DNA of 64,000 nt from an uncultured Pseudohongiella sp. (GCA_902537815.1 CACBCS010000005.1:29730-93729); one strand, 5' to 3'. Positions 18,631-28,382 are shown, numbered from the stretch's first letter. Numbers and translations: made by a program. The notes: a model not told the origin generated them from the sequence alone.

Positions 18631-21600
18631 ATGTTGCTCAGACTTGGTTTCAGCTTTTTTCTCGGATTCGCCCCGTGTTGGACCGCGCAGGCGCAGTCTC
18701 CTTCGCTGAATGAGCCAGGCACAACACCCGGCACGCCGGATCTGTTGCACCACAGTCTGAGCATTGATCTTGATCCTGGCAGAGAGTCTCTTGTCGTCAG
18801 CGACCGGATGCGTCTGCCACAGGCCTGGTCAGGTCATAACCTGCAGTTCGAGCTGAACAGCGGTCTGTCGATCACTGCCTCAAACCTGACGATCAGTGAA
18901 GACCCGAACGCGCAAGTCGCATCTGGTGATGTGATTGATTCAACTGTCGCGCAGGAAGCGGAGGTCAAACGCTATCGAATCAATGTTCCCGCCTCGTTCA
19001 GCGGCGAGCTGGAGATCAGTTACTCGGGAACCATCAATGATCTGGCAGAGCAGAGCAGCCCCGAATATGCCCAGAGCTTTGCCCAGACCTCCGGTATTAT
19101 TTCGGGCGAAGGGGTGTTTCTGAGCCGGGCGTCTGTCTGGGTTCCACTATTTGACGACGGGCTGATCACATTCGATCTGTCTGCCCGGTTTGCGCCAAGC
19201 GCGTCGGATTGGACTACTGTCAGCCAGGGACAGCCGGCCGGTCTCAATGGCTGGCAGACTGAGCATCCGCAGGAAGAAATCTATCTGATTGCGGCTGAAT
19301 TCACGCACTACACTGAGTCGGCCGGGCGGGTTGAGGCCAGTGCGTATTTGCGAAACCCTGACCGAAACCTTGCCACTAAGTATCTCGATGCAACAGCTCG
19401 TTACCTGACGCTCTACGAACCTATGCTCGGAGACTATCCGTTTTCCAAATTTGCGCTGGTGGAAAATTTCTGGGAAACCGGTTTCGGTATGCCTTCCTTC
19501 ACCTTGTTGGGCCCCCGAGTAATCCGTTTTCCGTTTATTCTTGAGTCTTCTTACCCGCATGAACTGCTGCATAACTGGTGGGGGAATGGTGTCTATCCCG
19601 ACTATGCGACCGGTAACTGGAGCGAAGGCCTGACGGCTTATCTGGCGGACCACCTCTTCCGGGAAATGGATGGCACCGGGCATGAGTACCGCAAGGAAAT
19701 GCTCGCTCGCTATAAAAATTATGTTTCCGAGGGGGAGGACTTTCCGCTTTCACAGTTTACCTCGCGTAATTCTGCAGCAACGCAAGCTGTTGGTTACGGG
19801 AAAACCTTGATGCTGTGGCACATGTTAAGAATAGAGTTGGGAGACGAACTGTTTATCGATGGCTTGCGGCAATTCTATGACCGCTATCAGTTCCAGCGGG
19901 CGTCCTTCGCTGAAATCGAAAACCTTTTCAGTGAATTAAGCGGGCGAGATCTGTCTGCTTTTTTTGAGCAGTGGGTAAACCGCACCGGTGCTCCACAGCT
20001 GGCGGTGACGGTCGAAGAACTCAATGGAGACCGGGCGCGCATCATGTTCGCCCAGACGCAATTTGAAGAGCCCTATTCATTAAAAGTGCCGGTTGCCTTG
20101 TTTTATGAGGGAGAGCTTGAGCCGCAAATTTACGATATTTCTCTGACCCAAAAAACCGAAGGCGTCATTGCCGAAGAGTTCGACCGTTTGCAAGCGGTTT
20201 TGGTCGATCCTTTTTTTGACGTATTTCGCGCTCTCGACAGGGAGGAGACCCCGGCCACGGTCGGAGAGCTGTTTGGTGCGGACGAAATAGCCTTCGTACT
20301 GCCTTCAGAGGATAAGCTGGAATGGTCCCTTCTGGCTGAGAGTTTTGCCGAAGGGGCGGACTTTGAGCTCATTGACGCAGAGACTCTGGATCAGTTGCCG
20401 AGTAATCGGTCAGTCTGGGTGCTGGGCAAAGACAATCCCTTTGTACCGGCAGTTAGTTCAGCACTGGATGCGTTCGGGGTAGCCTGGGAGCCGGATCAAA
20501 TTCGTCTGGCTGACGGTGAAGTGTCATTCGAAAATCGCAGCACGGTACTGGTAGGCCGGCATCCGGCCAACCCTGATCTGGCTCTTGGCTGGATACACAT
20601 CGACGAGTTGGTGGCCTTGTCCGGTCTGATCGAGAAGCTGCCCCATTACGGCAAGTATTCTTATCTCAGCTTTACCGGGGAGGAACCGACCAACGATGTG
20701 AAGGGCATTTGGGCGAGTGCTAACTCACCGCTGCGTTGGGTAAAACCGGAACTCGACTCATCTGTTGCTTGGGAGAGCCTGGTTCCGCCCCCGGCTATCG
20801 CAGAGCTGCCGCCGAAATATCTGCCGGAACAGCTGGCGCGACACACCAGCGTGCTGACTGATCCTGTCATGCAGGGCCGCGTTCTCGGCAGCGATGGCCT
20901 TGCGCGGGCAGCGCACTATATCGCTGAGCAATTTCGGGAAGCGGGCCTTCAACCGGTCAACGGAACCTACATTCAGCCTTGGCGACAGAAAGTTCCCGGC
21001 CTTGGGCAGGTAACTATGGCAAATGTTCTGGGAATGATCCCCGGGTCCGATGCCGCGCTCAACAGAGCACCCGTGGTGCTCGGTGCCCATTACGATCATC
21101 TCGGGCTCAACGGGAAGACCGGAGAGTTCTTTCCCGGCGCGGATGATAATGCGTCCGGAATTAGTGTGCTGATTGAAGTGGCGAGGAAGCTTGCCCGGGC
21201 ATATAGACCGCAAAGGCCCATTCTGTTTGTTGCATTCACCGGCGAGGAGTCGGGATTGCTTGGCTCTGATTACTTTGTCAATTCTTCGCCCGGCGGCTTT
21301 CAGGTAAGCAGCGCGTTTGCCATGGTGAACCTTGATGCCGTGGGTCGATTGGACGGGCGAACTCTGCAGATTTTCGGGATAGAAAGTGCCTACGAGTGGC
21401 CGTTCATGGCGCAGGGTATCGGCTTTACCGTCGGTGTGTCGTCACAATTTGCAGCACAAACGGTTGCCAGCAGTGATCACGTCAGTTTTCTCAATGCCGG
21501 GATACCAGCGATCCACCTCTTCAGCGGCACCCATCTGGACTATCATCTGCCGACGGATACCGCGGACAAGTTGGATCTGGCGGGGATGGGGGACGTCGCG

Positions 21601-21969
21601 CTCTGGGTTGAAGAGGCGATCGTCTACCTCGCTGATCGGGTCGACCCTCTGCGGGTCAATCTCGGCCGCGCGTCGCAGCTCTCGGTGAGCAGCAGCACGA
21701 CTGCGCGTGAGGCTGTTCTGGGCACAGTGCCTGATTTTGCCTATCAGGGGCAGGGGATACGTATTTCTGGCGTGTCGCCGGGCAGTGCTGCGGAACTGGC
21801 AGGCCTGCAGGCCAATGATGTTATTGTGCAGTTCAACGGACAAGCCGTGGACAATCTGCAAACCTATTCAGATATGCTGCGCGCTGCCGCACCGGGAGAT
21901 GAAATCGAGATCACGGTTCAGCGCGGCGATCAGAACTTCAATGTCTCGGCGACCCTGCAGGCGCGCTGA
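18631..21969 (+). CDS. Exported M1-M28-PDZ peptidase fusion
   Basis: A 1112-aa protein with a signal peptide (cleavage near AQAQS, residue 24). The first half resembles M1 aminopeptidases: zinc motif HELLHNWW near residues 310-317 and the third ligand in WSEGLTAY near 330. The second half is an M28-type zinc aminopeptidase: LGAHYDHLG near 817, GADDNASG near 837, EESG near 871, LDAVGRLDG near 904 and the final histidine in GTHLDYHLPTD near 970. A C-terminal PDZ domain (about 1041-1110) contains GSAAELAGLQANDVI. Two different metallopeptidase modules on one chain is unusual. Likely role: trimming peptides in the periplasm or outside the cell. Confidence 0.9.
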   Translation: MLLRLGFSFFLGFAPCWTAQAQSPSLNEPGTTPGTPDLLHHSLSIDLDPGRESLVVSDRMRLPQAWSGHNLQFELNSGLSITASNLTISEDPNAQVASGDVIDSTVAQEAEVKRYRINVPASFSGELEISYSGTINDLAEQSSPEYAQSFAQTSGIISGEGVFLSRASVWVPLFDDGLITFDLSARFAPSASDWTTVSQGQPAGLNGWQTEHPQEEIYLIAAEFTHYTESAGRVEASAYLRNPDRNLATKYLDATARYLTLYEPMLGDYPFSKFALVENFWETGFGMPSFTLLGPRVIRFPFILESSYPHELLHNWWGNGVYPDYATGNWSEGLTAYLADHLFREMDGTGHEYRKEMLARYKNYVSEGEDFPLSQFTSRNSAATQAVGYGKTLMLWHMLRIELGDELFIDGLRQFYDRYQFQRASFAEIENLFSELSGRDLSAFFEQWVNRTGAPQLAVTVEELNGDRARIMFAQTQFEEPYSLKVPVALFYEGELEPQIYDISLTQKTEGVIAEEFDRLQAVLVDPFFDVFRALDREETPATVGELFGADEIAFVLPSEDKLEWSLLAESFAEGADFELIDAETLDQLPSNRSVWVLGKDNPFVPAVSSALDAFGVAWEPDQIRLADGEVSFENRSTVLVGRHPANPDLALGWIHIDELVALSGLIEKLPHYGKYSYLSFTGEEPTNDVKGIWASANSPLRWVKPELDSSVAWESLVPPPAIAELPPKYLPEQLARHTSVLTDPVMQGRVLGSDGLARAAHYIAEQFREAGLQPVNGTYIQPWRQKVPGLGQVTMANVLGMIPGSDAALNRAPVVLGAHYDHLGLNGKTGEFFPGADDNASGISVLIEVARKLARAYRPQRPILFVAFTGEESGLLGSDYFVNSSPGGFQVSSAFAMVNLDAVGRLDGRTLQIFGIESAYEWPFMAQGIGFTVGVSSQFAAQTVASSDHVSFLNAGIPAIHLFSGTHLDYHLPTDTADKLDLAGMGDVALWVEEAIVYLADRVDPLRVNLGRASQLSVSSSTTAREAVLGTVPDFAYQGQGIRISGVSPGSAAELAGLQANDVIVQFNGQAVDNLQTYSDMLRAAAPGDEIEITVQRGDQNFNVSATLQAR

Positions 21970-21990
21970 TGGGTCAGAGTGCTTTGCCTG

Positions 21991-22134
21991 CTAGCGTAAA
22001 AGGCTAAACAGCACTCCGGCCACGACGACCAGAACAGAGACTGCAATCAGCCGATAATGCTTTGCGCTATTGGGAGCTGACCAGTTGTAGGTTTCTTCCT
22101 CAATAAAAAGGCAGTGCGTTTGTTTGCGCCTCAT
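21991..22134 (-). CDS. Small single-helix membrane protein
   Basis: A 47-aa open frame from an ATG with AGGGGA 7 bp upstream. It has a charged N-terminus starting MRRKQTH and one C-terminal hydrophobic helix (residues about 29-45) ending in LLR. A longer frame extends upstream, but the start with the ribosome site is preferred. It lies convergent to the peptidase gene and divergent from the phosphodiesterase gene. No function is recognised; it could be a tail-anchored small protein. Confidence 0.4.
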   Translation of the reverse strand: MRRKQTHCLFIEEETYNWSAPNSAKHYRLIAVSVLVVVAGVLFSLLR

Positions 22135-22346
22135 AGCGCGGTCCCCTAGCGACTTGTTTAAATCTCCATTAAATCCGCTGAATATGGCGATGAGCGGGCA
22201 GCAAAGGGGCAAAGCAGCGAATAAATCTGATGAGTCAGCGTGCTTCAAAGAAACCTGTTTTTGGCGGTAAACTGGCGGTCATCTTTATCCGGCAGACTGC
22301 ATGCTTGGGTTCCGGGTCAACACATTTACGCCAACAGGTTAGAATC

Positions 22347-23360
22347 ATGCGAGCCATACCCATTTTTGCTGCCCTTTTCCTGGTCACAATTATGTCCTCA
22401 ACAAGCTACGCCCAAAAAATCGTCATTGCCCATCGTGGTGCCAGCGGCTATCTGCCAGAGCATACGCTTGAGGCCAAGGCAATGGCTTATGCGCAGGGTG
22501 CACATTACATCGAACAGGATCTGGTGATGACACGTGACGACGAGCTGATTGTCTTGCACGACATTACTCTGGACCGCACAACCGACGTGGACGAAAAATT
22601 TCCCAATCGAGCCCGGACTGATGGCCGCTATTATGCGATTGATTTCACTCTGGAAGAGATAAGAACCCTGAATGCAACCGAAGGATTCAGGATTGAGAAT
22701 GGTGAAAAAATACAGGGTTTCAGTCTGCGATTTCCTCTCGGCAAGAGTCGCTTCCGGGTACCCACCTTTCAGGAAGAAATTGAAATGATTCAGGGTCTGA
22801 ACCTCTCCACTGGTCGGGACATCGGTATTTATCCGGAGATCAAACAGCCGGCATTTCACCGTCAGGAGGGCAAGGATATCAGCACCCGAGTCGTTGAAGT
22901 GTTGAAGGAGTATGGTTACACCAGCAAGGGCAGCAAGGTCTTCCTGCAAACATTTGACTACGAAGAGTTAGCCTTGATTCAAAAAGAGATATTTCCCTCA
23001 GTGGGGATCGAGGTCAATCTGATCATGCTGCTCGGCAACCGGACAGACTATCCCTGGATGTTTGAGCCAGACGGCATGTCGAAACTCGCCTACTCGGCGG
23101 ACGGGATCGGACCTTCCTACAACCTCGTCGTGGACCGAGCGTCTGAAGCGGGTGACATACGTATTTCTGGGCTGGTAACTCAAGCCCAGGGCGCAGGACT
23201 AGCCGTCCATCCCTACACCTTTCGGGCTGACCCTGAAGCCATTCCGGATTACGCGGGAAGCTTTGAAGAACTGCTGGATATTCATTATTTTCAGGCGGAT
23301 GTTGATGGCGTGTTCACAGATTTTCCTGACCGCGCCGTACAGTTTCTGCAGTCACGGTGA
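22347..23360 (+). CDS. glpQ: Periplasmic glycerophosphodiester phosphodiesterase
   Basis: A 337-aa protein with a clean signal peptide (residues 1-22, ending TSYAQ). The catalytic start motif is IAHRGASGYLPEHTLEA, with H29 and R30, followed by IEQDLVMTRD, which supplies the metal ligands, and VLHDITLDRTT with the second catalytic histidine. Family role: hydrolysis of glycerophosphodiesters to glycerol-3-phosphate and an alcohol in the periplasm. The length matches E. coli GlpQ. The frame is open further upstream, but the signal peptide fixes the ATG at 22347. A GNAT gene overlaps its end by 4 bp. Confidence 0.92.
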   Translation: MRAIPIFAALFLVTIMSSTSYAQKIVIAHRGASGYLPEHTLEAKAMAYAQGAHYIEQDLVMTRDDELIVLHDITLDRTTDVDEKFPNRARTDGRYYAIDFTLEEIRTLNATEGFRIENGEKIQGFSLRFPLGKSRFRVPTFQEEIEMIQGLNLSTGRDIGIYPEIKQPAFHRQEGKDISTRVVEVLKEYGYTSKGSKVFLQTFDYEELALIQKEIFPSVGIEVNLIMLLGNRTDYPWMFEPDGMSKLAYSADGIGPSYNLVVDRASEAGDIRISGLVTQAQGAGLAVHPYTFRADPEAIPDYAGSFEELLDIHYFQADVDGVFTDFPDRAVQFLQSR

Positions 23361-23782
23361 CCGCTTACTCCCAGGACAATACCCTGCCGGGCACATCAGA
23401 ATACTGCGCGCTGCGGGCTCGTTGTGGGCTGTCTCCCAGAAGCGAGGCCGCGGCGCAATCCGGCTTGCCGGGGAGTCTGTTTGCCACCGTTGTACGTGAT
23501 CGGGGGAAGCTGATCGCGATGGGCCGGGTGGTTGGGGATGGCGGCTGCAACTTTGAAGTTGTCGATATCGCGGTACATCCAGACTATCAGCGGCAGGGTC
23601 TTGGTCAACGCGTCATGGATGCGATCATGGACTATCTCCATACTTCAGCTCAGGATTCCGCTTATGTGTGTCTGATTGCTGATGATCACTCTCCGGCGCT
23701 GTACGGTAAATATGGTTTCAGGCCAACAACTCCAAGATCCATAGGAATGGCCTTATCTATCAGGCATCAAGGTGCGCGCTGA
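23357..23782 (+). CDS. GNAT-family N-acetyltransferase
   Basis: A 141-aa GNAT protein. The acetyl-CoA loop is QRQGLGQRVMDAI near residues 75-87, preceded by the strand VVDIAVHPDY and followed by the C-terminal LYGKYGFRP motif. Family members acetylate small molecules or protein N-termini; the substrate is unknown. The GTG start overlaps the stop of the phosphodiesterase gene (GTGA), so it is translationally coupled to glpQ. It has no export signal, so it acts in the cytoplasm, unlike its neighbour. Confidence 0.88.
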   Translation: MTAYSQDNTLPGTSEYCALRARCGLSPRSEAAAQSGLPGSLFATVVRDRGKLIAMGRVVGDGGCNFEVVDIAVHPDYQRQGLGQRVMDAIMDYLHTSAQDSAYVCLIADDHSPALYGKYGFRPTTPRSIGMALSIRHQGAR

Positions 23783-23833
23783 CGGCGTGATCAGTGTTTC
23801 CTTTATCCGGGTTCTGGCCTGGCTCTCGCCGTA

Positions 23834-24244
23834 ATGCTGTCGCTGGCTGCCTGCAGCAGCAGCGTGATTCGCATCAACTATCACTCTGAACCCCAGGGTG
23901 CACTGATCACTACTACGGATTCAATATTGCCGCTTGGGCGTGCTCCGGTGCTTAAAGCTTACCCTCTGGATACCCTGCCTTAGCCCGATTGCATCATAAT
24001 TCCCGGTGCAGAGGCGCTCTGGGACAGTGGCGCTACCACGAGAGTTGGTGGTCTTCGGATCTGTGATCTCAAGCAAAAAACATTCGGGATAGTTCTGCCA
24101 AGGCCCACCGGTTATTCGGATCTGGATATTGATCTCGAGGTGGCGGTCAGGCAGGGTCGGCGTCTGGCAATAGAGCGGGAGCGCTGGTTCATCGGTGGGG
24201 TGGAGCCGCCCCGTAGCAACCCGACGGGTATCCGCGATCACTGA
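23834..24244 (+). pseudogene. Lipoprotein gene interrupted by an amber codon
   Basis: A continuous frame of 137 codons with one internal TAG at 23981-23983. Before it lies a lipoprotein signal core and lipobox (LSLAAC, then SSS) and a segment SEPQGALI resembling PEGA-type domains. After it the frame stays open to a TGA, with PRPTGYSDLDIDLEVAV and further ordered sequence. No ribosome site precedes the ATG, and sensible signal-like sequence continues upstream of it without a start, so the front also looks damaged. The likely reading is a decayed outer-membrane lipoprotein. Expression of the 49-residue front as a small lipoprotein cannot be excluded. Confidence 0.65.
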
Positions 24245-24415
24245 ACCGGCTTTCAGCAAAATATAGCGAAAAGCCATGCTCATTGGGGCAAGCGGGTCAA
24301 TAATACAATCAGGCTGACATTTGGCCTCAGAAGCAGTGCTGGTGTTTGCAGGGAGACAGGCTAAAATGCTGACTTCCCCACTCAACGTTGGAACTTTTAA
24401 TTCAGGAATCGAATC

Positions 24416-25357
24416 ATGATGACGACTTCTATCAAATCAGCAAGATCTCTTTTATTCGGTCTCGCAGTCGCGTCGGGACTGCTGGCGAGTGTCGCACAGG
24501 TCACCGCGCAGGAATTCCGGGCTGGTGAGCCCATCGGTGCGGTTAACGAAGCCGGTGTGCGTGTACCGATGTCAGCCAACGTCAAGGTCTATGGCAGTTT
24601 TCATTTCTCAGAGAGCTGTACCTTTGATGCCGAGCGCAACCTTATACTGGCTATGAATAACGGCGAGCGCGGTGACGGTACCGAAAACGACGGCTTTGTT
24701 TCCCTGATTAATCCTGACGGCTCTGTCCACACCCCCAAATGGATCGGAGTGACCCGCGACGGTCTGGAATTGCATCACCCGCTTGGCAGCGCTGTGCGTA
24801 ATGGGGTGCTCTACACCGTGGACGTCGGCTATGTGAGATCTTTTGATCTGGCTACGGGTCAACCACTGAAGTCAGTAGCAGTCCCGGGCTCGACCATTCT
24901 CAATGGCATCGCGGTAACTGACGACGGTTCCGTCTACGCATCCAACACCCGCAACCCCGAACTGATCTACAAGATCACCGCAGATGATGAGGTTTCTGTG
25001 TTCGCAGAGGGAGCACCGCTCAATGTGCCCAATGGTGTGGCGATAGATACGGATGGCAACGTGGTGGTGGTTAACATTGATGACAATGCGGTAATTACCT
25101 ACAACCTGGATGGCGAGGTCGTCAAGACCGAGTATGCCGCGGAAGGGGGCAACGATGGTGTGGTGATACTGCCTGACGGCACCAAGTATGTCAGCAGCGT
25201 CCGCTTCGGCAGTGTCTCTGAGATCAAGCCCGGTGAAGAGGCGACCATTATTGCTTCGGGTATCCCGAGTGCGGCATCGATGTGCTACGACTCCGTGCAG
25301 CATCAACTGGTTATTCCTATGAACCCCAACTACTCTTTGGCGTTCATTCCGCTCTGA
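24416..25357 (+). CDS. Exported SMP-30/gluconolactonase-like propeller protein
   Basis: A 313-aa protein with a signal peptide (residues 1-32, ending VTAQE). The body has the propeller strand pattern of the SMP-30/NHL group: ILNGIAVTDDGSVYAS, NVPNGVAIDTDGNVVV and GNDGVVILPDGTKYV. Some family members are calcium-dependent lactonases, others are binding proteins; the catalytic residues cannot be assigned with confidence. ATG start. It stands alone between the lipoprotein pseudogene and a convergent aminotransferase gene. Confidence 0.8.
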   Translation: MMTTSIKSARSLLFGLAVASGLLASVAQVTAQEFRAGEPIGAVNEAGVRVPMSANVKVYGSFHFSESCTFDAERNLILAMNNGERGDGTENDGFVSLINPDGSVHTPKWIGVTRDGLELHHPLGSAVRNGVLYTVDVGYVRSFDLATGQPLKSVAVPGSTILNGIAVTDDGSVYASNTRNPELIYKITADDEVSVFAEGAPLNVPNGVAIDTDGNVVVVNIDDNAVITYNLDGEVVKTEYAAEGGNDGVVILPDGTKYVSSVRFGSVSEIKPGEEATIIASGIPSAASMCYDSVQHQLVIPMNPNYSLAFIPL

Positions 25358-25367
25358 TTCCGGTGCA

Positions 25368-25400
25368 GCGAGGCTCGAGAAGACTCAGAGCGGGCCTCGC
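25368..25400. terminator. Hairpin between convergent genes
   Basis: A 7-bp stem (GCGAGGC with GCCTCGC) and a 19-base loop, in the 59-bp gap between convergent genes. There is no T-run on either side, so terminator function is only suggested by position. Confidence 0.3.
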
Positions 25401-25416
25401 CGCGCATTTGACTGGC

Positions 25417-26544
25417 CTAGTCTCCAGCCATCACTTTTGTAATCAGGCTGTTAAACCGGCTAAGCCCGGCCCTAAGATGGTCCTCCAACAGGGCAGAACT
25501 GAAGCGAAAGTGATTTTCCACGTCAAATTTGGTCCCGGGTATGATGAGCACATCCTCTTCCTTCAACAACCGCCTTGCCAGATCCTCTGAACTGATCGGC
25601 AGATCAAATCTGGGAAACGACATGGCTGAGGCTTGAGGGGTCACCACTGAAAACACACCCGGATGTGAATTCAGCGCTGCAGTGAAAGTATCAAAGCCGC
25701 GCCTGATCAGCGTTCTGGCTCTGGCTCTGAGTTTTTCTCTGGCCGTTTCTGCCAGCGCGTAATCTGCCAACCTCATGGAAAAAATTGTGGCAGCAATCGC
25801 CGCGTACTCATGGCGGCGCCAGCACGCCTCAATCACCTCGGCAGGTCCAACCATCCAGCCCAGCCTCAATCCCGGCAAGCCATAGGCTTTACTCATGGAG
25901 TTGATCGCGATGACGCGCTCGTATTCCCCCCAAAAGCTAAGGGTTGGCGTGTCGCTGTTCAACTCGGTCCCGGCATAGACTTCATCTGCGACGATCCAGG
26001 CACCTACACTGGCGGACGCTGAAACGAGGGCGTGGCGATCTTTACCGGTCAGGATGCGGCCAGTGGGGTTGTTGGGATTCACCACATGAATGATTCGGGT
26101 GTCTTTGTCGGTCTGCTGCCGGAGAGAATCGGTATCCAGTGCCCAGGCTTCAGATTCCATCATGTCGACGGTTCGCACTTCGAATCCGAGGTTGGAGGCA
26201 TTACCGCTCAGCTGCTCGTAAGTTGGCCGGAACCGAATCATATTGTCGCCGGGCTGCAGCAGAGTTGCTGCCACCAGTGTATTGGCTTCACTGGCGCCGA
26301 TAGTCACTAGCACATTCTCGGCAGTGGCTCCTGTATACAGACGGGCAATTTTTTCCCGCAAACTCTGCAGGCCATTAACCTGTGGGTAGTCCACCAGCGT
26401 GGCAAACAGTGACGGTGTGTCCACCTCTGCCAGTTCAAACAGTTCGGCAAATGTCAGCGGGTGTACACCGCTCTCGGCGAAATGATATTTCACCGAATGT
26501 TCGTTCTCCGACATGTATTGTTCTATCGCGAAAGGTTGGAACAT
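25417..26544 (-). CDS. Class I/II PLP aminotransferase
   Basis: A 375-aa fold-type I aminotransferase. NPNNPTGRIL near residue 157 is the classic substrate/cofactor loop, VADEVYAG near 190 provides the PLP-contacting aspartate and tyrosine, SMSKAYGLPGLRLGW near 217-231 contains the Schiff-base lysine, and the C-terminal HFRFSSAL carries the carboxylate-binding arginine. Family knowledge: transamination or beta-elimination of amino acids; the substrate is not determined. It is cytoplasmic. Its downstream partner on the other strand is convergent. Confidence 0.9.
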   Translation of the reverse strand: MFQPFAIEQYMSENEHSVKYHFAESGVHPLTFAELFELAEVDTPSLFATLVDYPQVNGLQSLREKIARLYTGATAENVLVTIGASEANTLVAATLLQPGDNMIRFRPTYEQLSGNASNLGFEVRTVDMMESEAWALDTDSLRQQTDKDTRIIHVVNPNNPTGRILTGKDRHALVSASASVGAWIVADEVYAGTELNSDTPTLSFWGEYERVIAINSMSKAYGLPGLRLGWMVGPAEVIEACWRRHEYAAIAATIFSMRLADYALAETAREKLRARARTLIRRGFDTFTAALNSHPGVFSVVTPQASAMSFPRFDLPISSEDLARRLLKEEDVLIIPGTKFDVENHFRFSSALLEDHLRAGLSRFNSLITKVMAGD

Positions 26545-26732
26545 GGAATAGACCTGATTATTGACTTAAGTGATGAGCGTGCAGGCAGACCCCTCTGTTT
26601 GTCGTCATGTTATCGAGTTTGATGGAGTCGAAAAACCTGGCATCATTCGCGCCTGATCGCACCGGGTTCATGCGCTCTGAGCACTAAGCAGATTCTGTCA
26701 TTTTGCATGTGGTCAGTCCTGCTTTGCCTTAC

Positions 26733-28319
26733 TCAGAACCCTGCCCGTTTCAGGGCCTGGCCCGGGCGTGCGCCGGTGGCTTCGCCGTCCTGTAACACCA
26801 GCTCACCATTGACCCAGACCGAACTGATGCCGGTGGAGAGATTCTGGGTATCCTGAACCGTAGCATGATCCTGCACGGTATCCGGATCCAACAGTACCAG
26901 GTCAGCTTTCATGCCTGCAGCCAGCAAACCGCGATCGGCAATGCCAATGGCCTTGGCTGCGCGCTGGGTCATGGCGGCAATCGCCACCTCTAGGGGCAAG
27001 GCACTGTGGTCTCTCACGTATCTGGCAAGAACACGCGGGAAGGCGCCATGGCCTCTTGGATGTCCGGTGAACGCTCCATCAGAACAAATATTGGCAAAAC
27101 CCCATTGAATGAGGCGGGCAATGTCATCTTCGTGCATAGAGCGCCCCATGATGGATTCGGAGCCGAGCACGCCATTGGCTTCAGTCCATTCCATGGACTC
27201 CCTGATTACATCAGAAAGCGTTTGCGCTTCGCTTGTGCCTCTCAGAATAGCAATGTCAGCAATGGACAGTCCGACATAGCTAGGTTCGGGAGCGAAATAA
27301 GTAAAAATGATGCCATCAGCCGGCGCGATACTTTCCAGGACAAAGCGAATCTCTTCCATGTCGTCGGGATTGCGGTTCGGAAGCAGCACGCCAATTGTCG
27401 ATTGCCAGTACTCATAGGGATAAATATCTGCGGTGACTTCGATACCTTCATCGCGAGCTGCGTCCAGCATTGCTATCACCCTGTCAGCTTCCCCCCAGAC
27501 TTGTTTGGCGGCTAACTTCATATGGGAATAATGCACCGGCACACCCGTAACGCGACCGATCTGGATTAGTTCCTCGATTGCTTCAAATACGAACCGATCC
27601 TCTGAGCGGACATGAGACGCATAGCGCGTGCCTGACTCTGCAGCAGTCTGAGCCAGGCGAATGATTTCACTGCCTTCTGAGAATTTGCCCGGCACGTATT
27701 CAAGGCCGCTGGAGAATCCCAGAGCACCGCTGGCTAATTCCCCGGCGAGCAGGTCTGCCATGGATGCCACTTCGTCATCGCTGGCGGCCTGATGCGACCG
27801 GCTGCCAATCACCACATCACGAATTGTGTTGTGGCCCACATAAGAGGCTACATTGACTGCAGCAGGGGAGCGCCCATAGGTCTCATAGAAATCGACAATA
27901 GGATAACTATGTCCCCCGTCCTGGCCGAAAACTGACGTAGTGATGCCCTGTGTGAGTATCGGAATGGCATCTTTATTGGTGCCCAGGCTGCGATCATGGT
28001 GGCTATGGGTATCGATGAAACCCGGAGTCAGCGTTAAGCCGCCGGCATCGATGACAGTCTCTCCGAGCAGTGCCTGCAGCATGCCAATTTCAGTGATCAA
28101 CTCGCCCCGAAACCGCAAGGCCCCGCTGTAGGCAGGCTGGCCGCTGCCATCGATGATCCGGGCATTCGTGATGAGAGTGGAGTTGACAGGCGTGTCCGCA
28201 ACTTGGGGTTCGCCACAGCCAACCAGGGTCAACAGGCATACAGTCAGCAACCATTTCTTGACACCGCAAGACTCTGATCGGTCAAGACAGCGAAAAAGAG
28301 ACGGTTGCCTTGAGCGCAA
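26733..28319 (-). CDS. D-aminoacylase / N-acyl-D-amino-acid deacylase-like lipoprotein
   Basis: A 528-aa amidohydrolase-superfamily enzyme. Metal ligands lie in GFIDTHSHHD (H105 and H107), with later ones in VHYSHMKLAAK near residue 262 and the aspartate in ICSDGAF near 413. The N-terminus has a hydrophobic core and lipobox LVGC (C35), so it is probably a membrane-anchored periplasmic lipoprotein. The TTG start was chosen because AGGAG lies 8 bp upstream and no ATG or GTG is available before the signal. Family role: hydrolysis of N-acyl-D-amino acids or N-acyl dipeptides. Related exported members are often annotated amidohydrolases of unknown substrate. Confidence 0.87.
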   Translation of the reverse strand: MRSRQPSLFRCLDRSESCGVKKWLLTVCLLTLVGCGEPQVADTPVNSTLITNARIIDGSGQPAYSGALRFRGELITEIGMLQALLGETVIDAGGLTLTPGFIDTHSHHDRSLGTNKDAIPILTQGITTSVFGQDGGHSYPIVDFYETYGRSPAAVNVASYVGHNTIRDVVIGSRSHQAASDDEVASMADLLAGELASGALGFSSGLEYVPGKFSEGSEIIRLAQTAAESGTRYASHVRSEDRFVFEAIEELIQIGRVTGVPVHYSHMKLAAKQVWGEADRVIAMLDAARDEGIEVTADIYPYEYWQSTIGVLLPNRNPDDMEEIRFVLESIAPADGIIFTYFAPEPSYVGLSIADIAILRGTSEAQTLSDVIRESMEWTEANGVLGSESIMGRSMHEDDIARLIQWGFANICSDGAFTGHPRGHGAFPRVLARYVRDHSALPLEVAIAAMTQRAAKAIGIADRGLLAAGMKADLVLLDPDTVQDHATVQDTQNLSTGISSVWVNGELVLQDGEATGARPGQALKRAGF

Positions 28320-28382
28320 ATCACACGCTCCTGGGTAACTGGTGGGCAGCTTGTGTATGAGTGCGCATGAGAGGTTTGGTTT

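Noticed and set aside
23981..23983. Amber codon as a site for pyrrolysine or other recoding
   Set aside because: No tRNA or pyl gene is in the window, the gene start is also damaged, and other disrupted genes here use TAA as well.
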